Shown here one piece after another: positions 1 to 7,372 of a stretch of 58,331 bases of DNA. The translations under genes and the position numbers were made by a program. The stretch is from positions 1 through 58,331 of the forward strand of contig NZ_FZPA01000019.1 of assembly GCF_900188185.1 (NCBI RefSeq). The letters run 5' to 3'. This stretch comes from Sphingopyxis indica (GTDB taxonomy: Bacteria; Pseudomonadota; Alphaproteobacteria; Sphingomonadales; Sphingomonadaceae). The first letter of the stretch is position 1. The number at the start of each line of letters is the position of its first letter. The notes beneath the pieces are model-generated. The model saw only the letters and a list, made by a program, of their open reading frames with translations. It was not told where the DNA came from and did no database searches.

Positions 1-48
1 GGCAATCGAACAGCGCTCCTCAAGCGATAAATGACGGTATCTCGACAT
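1..48 (-). CDS. IS30-family transposase, N-terminal fragment cut by the window edge
   Basis: Read on the minus strand from the ATG at 48, the first 16 codons give [16 protein letters not shown], the typical opening of IS30-family transposases (a short basic start followed by HLSLEER). The rest lies outside the window. The same start occurs in opposite orientation at the right edge. Only the N-terminus is visible, so intactness and activity cannot be judged. Confidence 0.8.
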   Translation of the reverse strand, partial: MSRYRHLSLEERCSIA

Positions 49-168
49 GGCACCACCTGCTTGAGGTGTTGCACTTCGTTTGTGAACTCAGGGGGATCCA
101 CAGCAGCGCCGAAGTCATGGACCCCGGATCAAGTCCGGGGTGACGATGATCAACAGGGCAGCAACCGG
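7..168. repeat. Left copy of a 162-bp inverted terminal repeat of the window (IS30 5' region)
   Basis: Positions 7-168 are the reverse complement of 58170-58331, with one difference (position 96 against 58242). The block contains the first transposase codons, the IS upstream region and a palindrome with arms CCCCGGA (122-128) and TCCGGGG (134-140). From memory, this palindrome resembles a common intergenic repeat of alphaproteobacteria. The identity ends sharply at 168, seven bases before the stop codon of the ArsR gene. The true IS end lies somewhere inside the block and cannot be fixed from one end. Confidence 0.85.
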
Positions 169-174
169 CCGCTT

Positions 175-528
175 TCAGTCATCGCCCTTCGCATCCTCTC
201 GGGACGCCGCCTCCACCGTCTGCTTGAACCGCGCCAGCCGTGCGCTCGCGGCGGCGGCGTGGGGGCCGATCCAGCGGTCGTGGATGTCCTGAATCGGCAT
301 GGCATTCAGATGATTCCACCGCTCGCGCCCGCGGCGTTCGGCGATCACCAGATCGGCATCCTCCAGCACCTTCAGATGCTGCATCACCGTGCAGCGGTCG
401 AGTTCGGGAAAATGCGCGCACAGCGTGCCCGTCGTCAGCGGCTGATCCCTGAGGTCGTCGAGGATCTGCCGCCGCACCGCGTGCGCGAGCGCCTTGAAAA
501 TGCGGTCGAAATCGTCGTGGATTGACAT
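175..528 (-). CDS. ArsR-family transcriptional regulator
   Basis: This 117-residue protein has the length and layout of a single winged-helix ArsR repressor. The N-terminal helix (FDRIFKALAHAVRRQILDDL) is followed by a helix-turn-helix around residues 30-70 (TVMQHLKVLEDADLV) and a wing with RRGRERWNHLN. The Cys at residues 37 and 46 do not form the ELCVCDL metal site of true arsenic sensors, so metal sensing is unlikely. It is divergent from an SRPBCC gene with 48 bp between the starts. That is the common arrangement of ArsR-type repressors that control an AHSA1-like partner. Its 3' end abuts the IS-associated repeat. Confidence 0.85.
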   Translation of the reverse strand: MSIHDDFDRIFKALAHAVRRQILDDLRDQPLTTGTLCAHFPELDRCTVMQHLKVLEDADLVIAERRGRERWNHLNAMPIQDIHDRWIGPHAAAASARLARFKQTVEAASREDAKGDD

Positions 529-546
529 GTTATGAATTTACAACAT
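527..546. promoter_or_regulatory. Candidate operator between arsR and the SRPBCC gene
   Basis: The arms ATGTT (527-531) and AACAT (542-546) form an inverted repeat in an A+T-rich patch of an otherwise GC-rich region. It overlaps the start codon of the ArsR gene and lies 30 bp before the SRPBCC start. This is where an autoregulating dimeric repressor would bind. The match is seen; the function is inferred. Confidence 0.45.
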
Positions 547-576
547 AATTGGGTGCGACTCAAGCGGAGACGGATC

Positions 577-1062
577 ATGGAACTGAAATTCAGGGTCGCG
601 GCGCGGATTGCGAAGCCGGTGCATGAGGTGTTCGAGGCGGTCGCCGACCCCGCGCAGCTCAGCGAATATTTCACGACCGGCGGCGCCAAGGGCCGGCTCG
701 AAACCGGCGCGACGGTGACGTGGGACTTCCACGATTTCCCCGGCGCCTTTCCGGTTCATGTGATCGAGGTCGTGCCCGACGAGCGGATCATCCTCGAATG
801 GCAGGCCAGCGAGGGCGAGGCGCACAATGTCGAAGGCAGCGAGCCCAAGGACGCCGACTATCGCACGCGCGTCACCATGTCGTTCAAGCCGCTCGACGAC
901 GGCCGCCGCACCCTCGTCGAGATCGCCGAAGAGGGCTGGCGCGAAAATCAGGGCGCGCTCGGCGCCTCCTATGGCAATTGCCAGGGCTGGTCGCAGATGC
1001 TCTGCGCGCTCAAGGTCTGGATCGAGCACGGCATCCACCTGCGCGCCGACATGTATGCGTGA
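577..1062 (+). CDS. SRPBCC (AHSA1/START-like) domain protein
   Basis: A 161-residue protein of the AHSA1-like branch of the SRPBCC fold. It opens with a beta strand (MELKFRVAARIAKPV) and continues with VHEVFEAVADPAQLSEYF, the usual helix of this family, then the W-containing strands VTWDFHDFPG and IILEWQA and a long C-terminal helix (GWSQMLCALKVWIEHG). The start at 577 begins the fold exactly; an upstream in-frame start at 532 would add residues unlike the family. It is divergent from an ArsR-type regulator and is probably its target. The family binds hydrophobic ligands; the substrate is unknown. Confidence 0.8.
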   Translation: MELKFRVAARIAKPVHEVFEAVADPAQLSEYFTTGGAKGRLETGATVTWDFHDFPGAFPVHVIEVVPDERIILEWQASEGEAHNVEGSEPKDADYRTRVTMSFKPLDDGRRTLVEIAEEGWRENQGALGASYGNCQGWSQMLCALKVWIEHGIHLRADMYA

Positions 1063-1086
1063 GGCCTGCGCGCTGGGCGACGTCGA

Positions 1087-1524
1087 TCAGTCGGGATATT
1101 CGAAGCGTAGCGCGCGCGATCCGATCGGCGCGCCGCTGTTTGCGTCGATCACCATCGGACGGATCGGCTTGCCGGTTTCGACATCGATCTGACGCGTGAG
1201 CGCGCCTGCGCCATTATATTTGCGACCCCATTCGCCGATCGCGGCCAGAATGGGAAGGAAATCGGACCCGGCTTCGGTCAGCAGATATTCGTCGCGCGGC
1301 GGTCGCTCGCTGTATCGTCGCTTCGCGATCAGCCCCGCCCCGGTCAGCGCCGCCAGCCGGCGCGACAAGATGTTCGGGGCGATGCCAAGACTTGTGCGAA
1401 GCTGCTCGTAGCGGGTGAGTCCGCGGTCGATATCGCGCAGAATCAGGATGCTCCACCGATCGCCGACGCGCATCAGGCCGCGGTCGACGGGACAGCTGCC
1501 CAAAATTTCTTCTTGTCCGGTCAT
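1087..1524 (-). CDS. HxlR-family transcriptional regulator
   Basis: 145 residues with the hallmark HxlR opening: a Cys in SCPVDRGLMRVGDRWSILIL, then RYEQLRTSLGIAPNILSRRL as the recognition helix region, and a C-terminal helix (FLPILAAIGEWGRKY). Cys11 sits where redox- or aldehyde-sensing HxlR proteins (HypR, YodB type) carry their reactive cysteine, but this family member has not been characterised here. It is divergent from the SDR gene at 1596 with a 71-bp gap, so it most likely regulates that dehydrogenase. Confidence 0.87.
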   Translation of the reverse strand: MTGQEEILGSCPVDRGLMRVGDRWSILILRDIDRGLTRYEQLRTSLGIAPNILSRRLAALTGAGLIAKRRYSERPPRDEYLLTEAGSDFLPILAAIGEWGRKYNGAGALTRQIDVETGKPIRPMVIDANSGAPIGSRALRFEYPD

Positions 1525-1595
1525 TGAATGGATATGGGACAGTCACTATCATTTTGCAAGCGACTCGCTTCCGGGCCGCCTGCAGGAGCAAAGAC

Positions 1596-2402
1596 ATGAC
1601 TTCTCCCCTCAATGAAACGGCGCTGATCACGGGCGCCTCGACGGGCCTCGGCGCCGTCTATGCCGACCGCCTCGCCCGGCGCGGATATGACCTTGTCCTT
1701 GTTGCGCGTAACGGCGCGCAGATGGAGGAACTGGCTGCGCGACTGCGCGCCGAAACCGGGCGAACCATCGACGTGCTTCCGGCCGACCTGACGCTCGCCG
1801 CCGATGTTGCCCGCATCGAACAGCGTCTGGCCGACGATGCGGCCATCGCCTTGTTCGTGAACAACGCCGGCATGTCCCTGACCGGCGGGACGCTCGAAAA
1901 CGGCGCGGCGGAGATCGAGCGCATCATCGCGCTCAATATTACCGCGGCCGCGCGCCTTGCCATTGCGGCGGGCAGGGCTTTCGGCGCGCGCGGTAAGGGC
2001 GGCATCGTCAATATCGCGTCGGTCCTCGCGCTTGCGCCCGAAATGTTCGAGGGCGTCTACAGCGGCTCGAAGGCCTTCCTGCTGAACCTTAGCCTCGCGC
2101 TCGCGAACAGCCTTCGCGAACAGGGCGTCCATGTGCAGGCTGTCCTGCCCGGCGCGACCCGGACCGAGATATGGGAACGATCGGGCAAGGACGTCAACGC
2201 CTTTCCCGCCGACATGGTGATGGACGCCGGCGATCTGGTCGATGCGGCGCTCGTAGGGCTCGACCGGCGCGAAGAGGTGACGATTCCCCCGCTCGCCGAT
2301 GAGGCGCAATGGACCGCGATGCAGCAGGCGCGCCTCGCCATGGGTCCCGGCCTGTCGCGTCGTGAGGTTGCTGGGCGCTATCGCGTGGCCGAGGCGGCGT
2401 AG
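1596..2402 (+). CDS. Short-chain dehydrogenase/reductase (SDR)
   Basis: 268 residues with the classical SDR signatures: TGASTGLG near the N-terminus for NAD(P) binding, the NNAG motif in the middle, a Ser in NIASV and the active-site YSGSK. It is a cytosolic oxidoreductase; the substrate cannot be read from sequence. The start at 1596 has GGAG ten bases upstream and places TGASTGLG at the usual distance. The open frame reaches back to 1524 but the extra residues are not SDR-like. The gene is divergent from the HxlR regulator, a frequent pairing. Confidence 0.88.
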   Translation: MTSPLNETALITGASTGLGAVYADRLARRGYDLVLVARNGAQMEELAARLRAETGRTIDVLPADLTLAADVARIEQRLADDAAIALFVNNAGMSLTGGTLENGAAEIERIIALNITAAARLAIAAGRAFGARGKGGIVNIASVLALAPEMFEGVYSGSKAFLLNLSLALANSLREQGVHVQAVLPGATRTEIWERSGKDVNAFPADMVMDAGDLVDAALVGLDRREEVTIPPLADEAQWTAMQQARLAMGPGLSRREVAGRYRVAEAA

Positions 2403-2427
2403 GCCATTCGCCGGGCCGCGCGTTCCC

Positions 2428-3909
2428 TCAGCGGAACGGCGGCTCGTTGAACGCGCGGAGTTTGCGGCTGTGCAGCTTCGCGCCCTCGTCGTGCAGGATT
2501 TCGCAGGTGCGGATGCCGATCTGGAGGTGCGCGGCGATCGCTTCTTCATAGAAGCGGTTCGCCTGCCCGGGCAGCTTGAGTTCGCCGTGCAGCGGCTTGT
2601 CCGACACGCAGAGCAGGGTGCCATAGGGCACGCGGAAGCGATAGCCCTGCGCGGCGATCGTCGCCGATTCCATGTCGATGCCGATGCCGCGCGACTGCGA
2701 AAAGCGCAGCGCCGAGTCGGTGAAGCGCAGCTCCCAATTGCGGTCGTCGGTGGTGACGACGGTGCCGGTGCGCATCCGTTTCTTGAGGTCGGCGCCGCTC
2801 GTCCCCGACACCGCCTCGGCGGCGCGCGCCAGCGCCTGCTGCACCTCGGCGATCGGCGGGATCGGGATTTCGGGCGGCAGCACCTGATCGAGAATATGGT
2901 CGTCGCGGAGGTATGCGTGCGCCAGCACATAGTCGCCGATCCGCTGGCTGGGGCGCAGCCCGCCGCAGTGGCCGATCATCATCCACGCCTCGGGGCGCAG
3001 CACCGCGAGATGGTCGCAGATCGTCTTGGCGTTCGACGGCCCGACGCCGATGTTGACCAAAGTGATGCCGCTGCCGTTCGGCGCGATCAAATGATAGGCG
3101 GGCATCTGGTGCCGCCGCCACGCGCTGTCGGCGACGAGCGCGCTCGCATTGACCCCCGACCGGTCGACATAGAGGCCGCCCGCGCCGGCGAGCGCGGTAT
3201 AGCGGCCCTGGCCGACCTGCGCCCCCGCCCAGGCGACGAATTCGTCGACATAGCGGTGATAGTTGGTGAACAATATATAGCGCTGGAAATGCTCGGGCGC
3301 GGTGCCGGTATAGTGGCGCAGCCGCGCGAGGCTGAAATCGGTGCGCAGCGCGTCGAACAGCGCGAGCGGCAGCGGCGCGGTCGGGTCGAGCCCGAACAAT
3401 CCGTCGGCGAGTTCGTCGCCGATGTCGGCAAGCTCGGTCGTTGGGAAATGGCGCGCGAGGTCGAGCGGGGTGACGCGCCCCATGTCCGACCCGTCGCTCG
3501 CGTCGAGCACATAGGGAAAGGGGATCTGCTGCCCGGTGCGCGTCACCTCGATCTCGACGTCGTAGTGACGGACGAGCAGGCTCAGCTGGTCGCGCAGATA
3601 ATTTTCGAAGAGGTCGGGGCGGGTGACGGTCGTGACATATTCGCCCGCGCGCTCGAAATGGCCGAAGGCGAGATTATGGCCCTGGCCGGCGAGCAGCTCG
3701 CCCGAGGTGGTGAGGCGCAGCGCCGGATAGTCGAAGAGGCCGGTCGAGGCGGCGTCGGCAGGCGGCAGGGTGCCGTCGTGGACATAGGCGGCGATCGCCG
3801 CCTTGAGCGCCGAGACCGAAGCCTTGAAGCGCGCCTTGAGCTCGTCGAGGATCGCCTCGACGCGGGCGGTGGGATCGGCGATGTCGTTGGCGGTCGATGA
3901 GGTCGTCAT
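2428..3909 (-). CDS. amn: AMP nucleosidase
   Basis: This 493-residue protein matches full-length bacterial AMP nucleosidase, which hydrolyses AMP to adenine and ribose 5-phosphate. The N-terminal half is the AMP-nucleosidase-specific domain (about residues 10-180). The C-terminal half has the phosphorylase fold, with NIGVGPSNAKTICDHLAVLR, MIGHCGGLR and the purine-site stretch GIDMESATIAAQGYR. The start at 3909 (MTTSSTAND) is chosen because the open frame upstream runs into a terminator hairpin at 3955-3982. It probably balances the adenylate pool. It stands alone, convergent with the SDR gene. Confidence 0.93.
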   Translation of the reverse strand: MTTSSTANDIADPTARVEAILDELKARFKASVSALKAAIAAYVHDGTLPPADAASTGLFDYPALRLTTSGELLAGQGHNLAFGHFERAGEYVTTVTRPDLFENYLRDQLSLLVRHYDVEIEVTRTGQQIPFPYVLDASDGSDMGRVTPLDLARHFPTTELADIGDELADGLFGLDPTAPLPLALFDALRTDFSLARLRHYTGTAPEHFQRYILFTNYHRYVDEFVAWAGAQVGQGRYTALAGAGGLYVDRSGVNASALVADSAWRRHQMPAYHLIAPNGSGITLVNIGVGPSNAKTICDHLAVLRPEAWMMIGHCGGLRPSQRIGDYVLAHAYLRDDHILDQVLPPEIPIPPIAEVQQALARAAEAVSGTSGADLKKRMRTGTVVTTDDRNWELRFTDSALRFSQSRGIGIDMESATIAAQGYRFRVPYGTLLCVSDKPLHGELKLPGQANRFYEEAIAAHLQIGIRTCEILHDEGAKLHSRKLRAFNEPPFR

Positions 3910-3954
3910 CGCGGCGCTCTTGCACGAAATTGTGACAAAAGGGAAGGGGGCGAC

Positions 3955-3982
3955 AAGCCCCTCCCCTGAAGGGGAGGGGCTT
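3955..3982 (-). terminator. Inverted repeat, likely terminator of the peroxiredoxin gene
   Basis: Arms AAGCCCCTCCCCT (3955-3967) and AGGGGAGGGGCTT (3970-3982) are perfectly complementary with almost no loop. It lies ten bases past the stop of the peroxiredoxin gene on the minus strand and before amn. There is no clear T run, so it could also be one of the CTCCCCT/AGGGGAG intergenic repeats seen again at 10072 and 10206. Confidence 0.6.
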
Positions 3983-3991
3983 GGTGCGAGT

Positions 3992-4471
3992 TTAGAGCTG
4001 CTCGAGCATATGGTCGGCGCTCGACACCTTGAACTCGCCGGGCGCCTCGACATTCAGCTGTTCGACGACGCCGTCGTTGACGACCATCGAATAGCGCTGG
4101 CCGCGCGTGCCCATGCCGAATGCCTTGCCGTCCATTGTCAGCCCCACCGCTTCGGCGAAATCGCCATTGCCGTCGGCGAGCATGGTGATGCCGTCGGCGT
4201 GTGCGCCCTTGCCCCACGCGCCCATGACGAAGGCGTCGTTGACCGCGGTGCAGGCGATCTCGTCGATGCCCTTCGCCTTCAGTTCGTCGGCCTTGTCGAC
4301 GAAGCCCGGCAGATGCTTGGCCGAACAGGTCGGGGTGAAGGCGCCGGGGACCGAGAAGAGCGCGACCTTGCGGCCCTTGAAATAATCGGCGCTATTCACC
4401 TGTTCGGGACCATTTTCGGTCACCTTGACCAGCGTGGCTTCCGGGAGCTTGTCTCCGGTCTTGATCGTCAT
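3992..4471 (-). CDS. Peroxiredoxin, Prx5 type
   Basis: 159 residues of the thioredoxin fold with the peroxidatic cysteine in GAFTPTCSAKHLPGF, the Prx5/type II signature. It starts like other bacterial atypical peroxiredoxins (MTIKTGDKLPEATL) and ends in DHMLEQL. It reduces hydrogen peroxide and alkyl peroxides, using glutathione/glutaredoxin or thioredoxin as reductant. No signal peptide is present, so it acts in the cytoplasm. The start at 4471 begins the domain directly; the frame upstream to 4636 is not homologous in style. It follows a second, exported peroxiredoxin on the same strand. Confidence 0.92.
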   Translation of the reverse strand: MTIKTGDKLPEATLVKVTENGPEQVNSADYFKGRKVALFSVPGAFTPTCSAKHLPGFVDKADELKAKGIDEIACTAVNDAFVMGAWGKGAHADGITMLADGNGDFAEAVGLTMDGKAFGMGTRGQRYSMVVNDGVVEQLNVEAPGEFKVSSADHMLEQL

Positions 4472-4583
4472 CGCGGCATCCTTTCGCATGAGGGGATTTT
4501 TGGAGCGGCAGACATTGGGGCGCGATGATGCGGAGTCAAGCAGGACGACGCTCCTTGCCGCGCCGCCCGCTTCTGCGTCGGGA

Positions 4584-5150
4584 TCAGCGGCGCCGGGCCT
4601 TCCACGCGCGCACCGCCGCCATCGTCCTTTCGACATGCGCCTGCGGATTGCGGTCGGTGTAGCTCAAGAGGATCGTGCCGTCGGGCGCGATGACGAAGGA
4701 TGTGCGGTCGGACAGCAAGGTCTGATCGCCGCTGCGCATGGTGGTGTCGTATTTCACCGCGACCCTGGCGCCCGGGTCGGCGGCGACGGCGAATTTGTCG
4801 CGGCATTCCGACCGCGAAAATTCGGCGACGCGGTCGATGTTGCCGGCGGTCACGCCAATGACGCTTGCGCCCAGCGCGGTGAAGTCGTCGGCCGCTTCGG
4901 CGAACAGATGCGCTTCGACCGTGCAGCCGGGGGTGAAGGCGGCGGGAAAGAAATAGAGCACGACCGGCCCCTTTTTCAGCGCCTGTCTCAGCGACAGATT
5001 GAAAGGCTTGCCGGCGCGCGCCGCACTCAGCGTGAAATCGGGCGCCTTCGCACCCTGCTGAAGCGCCGCGATGCCCGGCGCGGGCAGCGCCGCAAGCAAC
5101 AGGCCGAGGCCCAGGATCGTCGCCATCGTCTTTCGCATTGTCATCTGCAT
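4584..5150 (-). CDS. Exported peroxiredoxin (AhpC/TSA family, Bcp-like)
   Basis: 188 residues beginning with a signal peptide (basic start MRK, hydrophobic core to about residue 26, cleavage likely near GIAA). The mature part has the peroxiredoxin motif AAFTPGCTVEAHLF with the peroxidatic Cys. A second Cys lies in SRSECRDKF; the Cys five residues after the first, usual in many Bcp proteins, is missing. It probably detoxifies peroxides in the periplasm. A 112-bp gap separates it from the cytoplasmic peroxiredoxin downstream, so cotranscription is possible. Confidence 0.85.
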   Translation of the reverse strand: MQMTMRKTMATILGLGLLLAALPAPGIAALQQGAKAPDFTLSAARAGKPFNLSLRQALKKGPVVLYFFPAAFTPGCTVEAHLFAEAADDFTALGASVIGVTAGNIDRVAEFSRSECRDKFAVAADPGARVAVKYDTTMRSGDQTLLSDRTSFVIAPDGTILLSYTDRNPQAHVERTMAAVRAWKARRR

Positions 5151-5311
5151 AGCTCCTGCTCGGCCGGCGGGGCATCCCGACGCCTTCCCTTATCCTATTC
5201 GCCGGCCCGCGACAAAGGTTGCAGCCGACGAATCGCGACGGGAGGAGGGGCGATCTCCCAACGGAGCCGCCTGCCTGTTCTGCCGATTATCGGAGCCCGC
5301 GAGCGGGCGGA

Positions 5312-5398
5312 TGGTGCGGTCGAGAAGACTCGAACTTCCACGGCCTTTCGGCCACAACGACCTCAACGTTGCGCGTCTACCAGTTCCGCCACGACCGC
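5312..5398 (-). tRNA. tRNA-Leu (anticodon GAG)
   Basis: On the minus strand the acceptor arms GCGGTCG and CGACCGC pair, with A73 and an encoded CCA (5312-5314). The D arm TGGCGGAACTGG, the anticodon stem CAACG/CGTTG around the loop TTGAGGT (anticodon GAG), a long variable arm closed by TGGCCGAAAGGCCG, and the T arm GTTCGAGTC are all present. The 87-nt length and long variable arm are typical of tRNA-Leu. Confidence 0.96.
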
Positions 5399-5706
5399 AC
5401 ATCATGAAGGGCCGAAACGGGTCCGGCACCAGGTAGGAGCGGGCGCTTAGCAAAGCGCCTGCGGCGATGCAAGCGAGCTTCGTCACATTTTATTTTCGCC
5501 ACACTTGCGGGGCGAGCGAGCGTTCCCGCCGCTTGTCATCGTTATGACGCAAAGGAGTCTCCGAACTGTCATCGCTCTACCGTCAGAGCGTCATCGAATC
5601 ACCCTAGTGGCGGCGTCACCGGGGGTGAGGGGCGAATCCCGTTCTCGCCCGCGGTGTATTTTTCATCAGGGGCGCCAGCGGGCGCACACCGGGAACGGAG
5701 ATTTTC
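5399..5706 (+). promoter_or_regulatory. Long leader region before the lipoprotein gene, with a PhoB-type operator
   Basis: This 308-bp non-coding stretch runs from the tRNA to the lipoprotein start. It holds a short inverted repeat GTCAT/ATGAC near 5535-5548 and the PhoB-type repeats listed separately. From 5609 to 5706 is a roughly 95-nt leader ending in GGGAACGGAG about eight bases before the ATG, a usable ribosome binding site. No open frame here looks real. Confidence 0.6.
5566..5594 (+). promoter_or_regulatory. Candidate PHO box (PhoB binding site) of the lipoprotein gene
   Basis: Heptamers CTGTCAT (5566), CTACCGT (5577) and GCGTCAT (5588) are spaced by exactly four bases, giving the 11-bp period of PhoB direct repeats. 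The first is a perfect consensus; the second is weak. Two more in-phase matches lie upstream (TTGTCAT at 5533 and a GTC core at 5557). Nine bases past the last heptamer is CCTAGT (5603-5608), a candidate -10. The gspC promoter has the same layout. Confidence 0.65.
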
Positions 5707-7287
5707 ATGGCGGCTTTCGCACGCGTTCGTTTGGTCATGCTCAGCGGCGTGGCCTGTTCCATCCTTGCGGCCTGCGGTGCCGACGGCGTCGCGTCGCCGG
5801 GTGAGGGCGTCATCGTCATCCCGACGCCGACCCCCACGCCGACTCCGACCCCCACGCCGACGCCGACGCCGACGCCCACGCCGACGGGGGTGACGCCGGC
5901 CGCGAGCTGTCCGAACATCGCGGGGAGCGACGAACTCATTGATCTCGGCACGATCGAAGGCCCGCAGGGCACATGGCGCAATTGCGGTTTTCCGACGCGC
6001 TTCAACTCGTCGACCGAAATTCCGAAAGCGGAGGGCGTCATCTATTCGCTGCTCGGCCGCGTCGATGTCGGCAGCGACCAGGGGCCGACCGAAGAGGCGT
6101 CGGATGCCGCCGATGTCACGCTGACGATCGAACCGGGCGTCACCATCTTCGGAGCGAGCGGCACGTCCTTCCTGGTGGTCAACCGCGGCAACAAGATCAA
6201 CGCCGTCGGCACGCCGACCCAGCCGATCGTGTTCACGGGCTACGGCAATGTCGTCGGTGACGCGACCGACCAGACCTCGCAGCTGTGGGGCGGGGTCGTC
6301 CTGCTCGGCCGCGCACCGATCACCGATTGCGATGCGGCCGGCGCCACCCCGGGCACGGTCGATTGCGAACGCGATACCGAAGGCACGTCGAACGCGCTCT
6401 ATGGCGGCGCGACCGCCGACGATAATTCGGGCAGCATGAGCTATGTCCAGATCCGCTATTCGGGCTTTGTCCTGTCTGAAAACAGCGAGCTTCAGGGTCT
6501 GACTCCGTCGGGCGTCGGCTCGGCGACGCAGCTCGACCATATCCAGATCCACAACAGCTCGGACGACGGCATGGAAGTGTTCGGCGGCCGCCCGAACTTC
6601 AAATATATGGTGATGACCGGCGCCGAAGACGACAGCTTCGATACGGACGTCGGCTATCAGGGCTATATGCAGTATCTGATCGCCGTGCAGCGCGACGGTG
6701 GCGCCGTTGGCGACTCGATCATGGAAATCGACTCGAACGGCAATGAGGACGCATCGCCGCGTCAGCGCGTCGCCATCTCGAATTTCACCTTCATCCACCG
6801 CAACGCGGCGGCCGGCAACGAGGCGGCGATCCTGGTGCGCGGCGGTGCCGACTACACCTTCGCGAATGGCCTGATCGTCACGCCGGCCTCGTGCGTCCGA
6901 CTGAACAGCGCGACGACGGTGCAGGAAACCGGAACCGACGAACAGGGTCCGCCGGTGTTCGAATCGGTCGCGTTGCAGTGCGGTGCGACGCCGTTCCTCG
7001 GCACGAGCGGTGTTACCAATGCCGAGGTCGAGGCGATCTTCAACATGGGCACGAACAACGACGCGGCCTATACGTCGAGCCTGACCGGCATCTTCGTCAA
7101 CGGAGCGAATGAAACGGCGCTGACGCCGTTCGCGGCGAGCGCGATCAACGCCTTCTTCGACGACACGGCCTATGTCGGCGCCGTCGCCGATGCCAACGAC
7201 AGCTGGTATCAGGGCTGGACCTGTAATTCGGCCACGGCTTCGTTCGGCGATACCAGCGGCAACTGCACCGACATTCCGGTCACCTGA
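5707..7287 (+). CDS. Surface or secreted lipoprotein with Pro-Thr stalk (ElpS-like candidate)
   Basis: 526 residues. A lipoprotein signal peptide ends in the lipobox LAAC, making Cys23 the lipidated residue. A stalk of eleven Pro-Thr pairs (residues 39-60) follows, then a large Ser/Thr/Asn/Gly-rich body with repeated beta-strand patterns (VTLTIEPGVTIFG, LWGGVVLLGRAPI, FTFIHRNAAAGNEAAILVRG) that suggest a right-handed beta helix. Proteins of this style are often encoded next to TonB-dependent receptors. It is followed by such a receptor and a type II secretion operon and has a PHO-box-like promoter. Caulobacter secretes a lipoprotein, ElpS, through its type II system under phosphate starvation; I infer a similar role here without having aligned the two. 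Confidence 0.7.
   Translation: MAAFARVRLVMLSGVACSILAACGADGVASPGEGVIVIPTPTPTPTPTPTPTPTPTPTPTGVTPAASCPNIAGSDELIDLGTIEGPQGTWRNCGFPTRFNSSTEIPKAEGVIYSLLGRVDVGSDQGPTEEASDAADVTLTIEPGVTIFGASGTSFLVVNRGNKINAVGTPTQPIVFTGYGNVVGDATDQTSQLWGGVVLLGRAPITDCDAAGATPGTVDCERDTEGTSNALYGGATADDNSGSMSYVQIRYSGFVLSENSELQGLTPSGVGSATQLDHIQIHNSSDDGMEVFGGRPNFKYMVMTGAEDDSFDTDVGYQGYMQYLIAVQRDGGAVGDSIMEIDSNGNEDASPRQRVAISNFTFIHRNAAAGNEAAILVRGGADYTFANGLIVTPASCVRLNSATTVQETGTDEQGPPVFESVALQCGATPFLGTSGVTNAEVEAIFNMGTNNDAAYTSSLTGIFVNGANETALTPFAASAINAFFDDTAYVGAVADANDSWYQGWTCNSATASFGDTSGNCTDIPVT
5821..5886 (+). repeat. Microsatellite-like hexamer repeat encoding the Pro-Thr stalk
   Basis: Eleven codon pairs of the type CC(G/C)-AC(G/C) encode consecutive Pro-Thr units. 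The third bases vary between C and G, so the tract is not a pure DNA repeat and is under protein-level constraint. It remains prone to slippage by multiples of six bases, which would change stalk length without a frameshift. Confidence 0.8.
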
Positions 7288-7307
7288 CGCGCCGGCGTCC
7301 AATGAAG

Positions 7308-7341
7308 GGGCGGGGCGCACCAGCGATGGAGCGCCCCGCCC
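7308..7341 (+). terminator. Hairpin between the lipoprotein and receptor genes
   Basis: An 11-bp perfect stem (GGGCGGGGCGC at 7308 and its complement at 7331) with a 12-nt loop lies 21 bases after the lipoprotein stop. It is followed by TCATTT rather than a strong T run. It could terminate most transcripts from the upstream promoter or protect the lipoprotein mRNA end, lowering receptor expression relative to the lipoprotein. Confidence 0.6.
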
Positions 7342-7372
7342 TCATTTCCACCTCCAATAGGGGTTTTCCATC

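Noticed and set aside
175..528. Arsenic resistance regulator
   Set aside because: The metal-binding ELCVCDL site is missing and no ars genes are present; it is the ArsR type that pairs with SRPBCC proteins.
5821..5886. CRISPR-like array at the hexamer tract
   Set aside because: Repeats are six bases, contiguous and coding; there are no spacers or cas genes.
5599..7320. Antisense open frame opposite the lipoprotein gene
   Set aside because: Covers the Pro-Thr tract as an Arg/Gly run and has no family features; the plus-strand gene has a signal peptide and lipobox.
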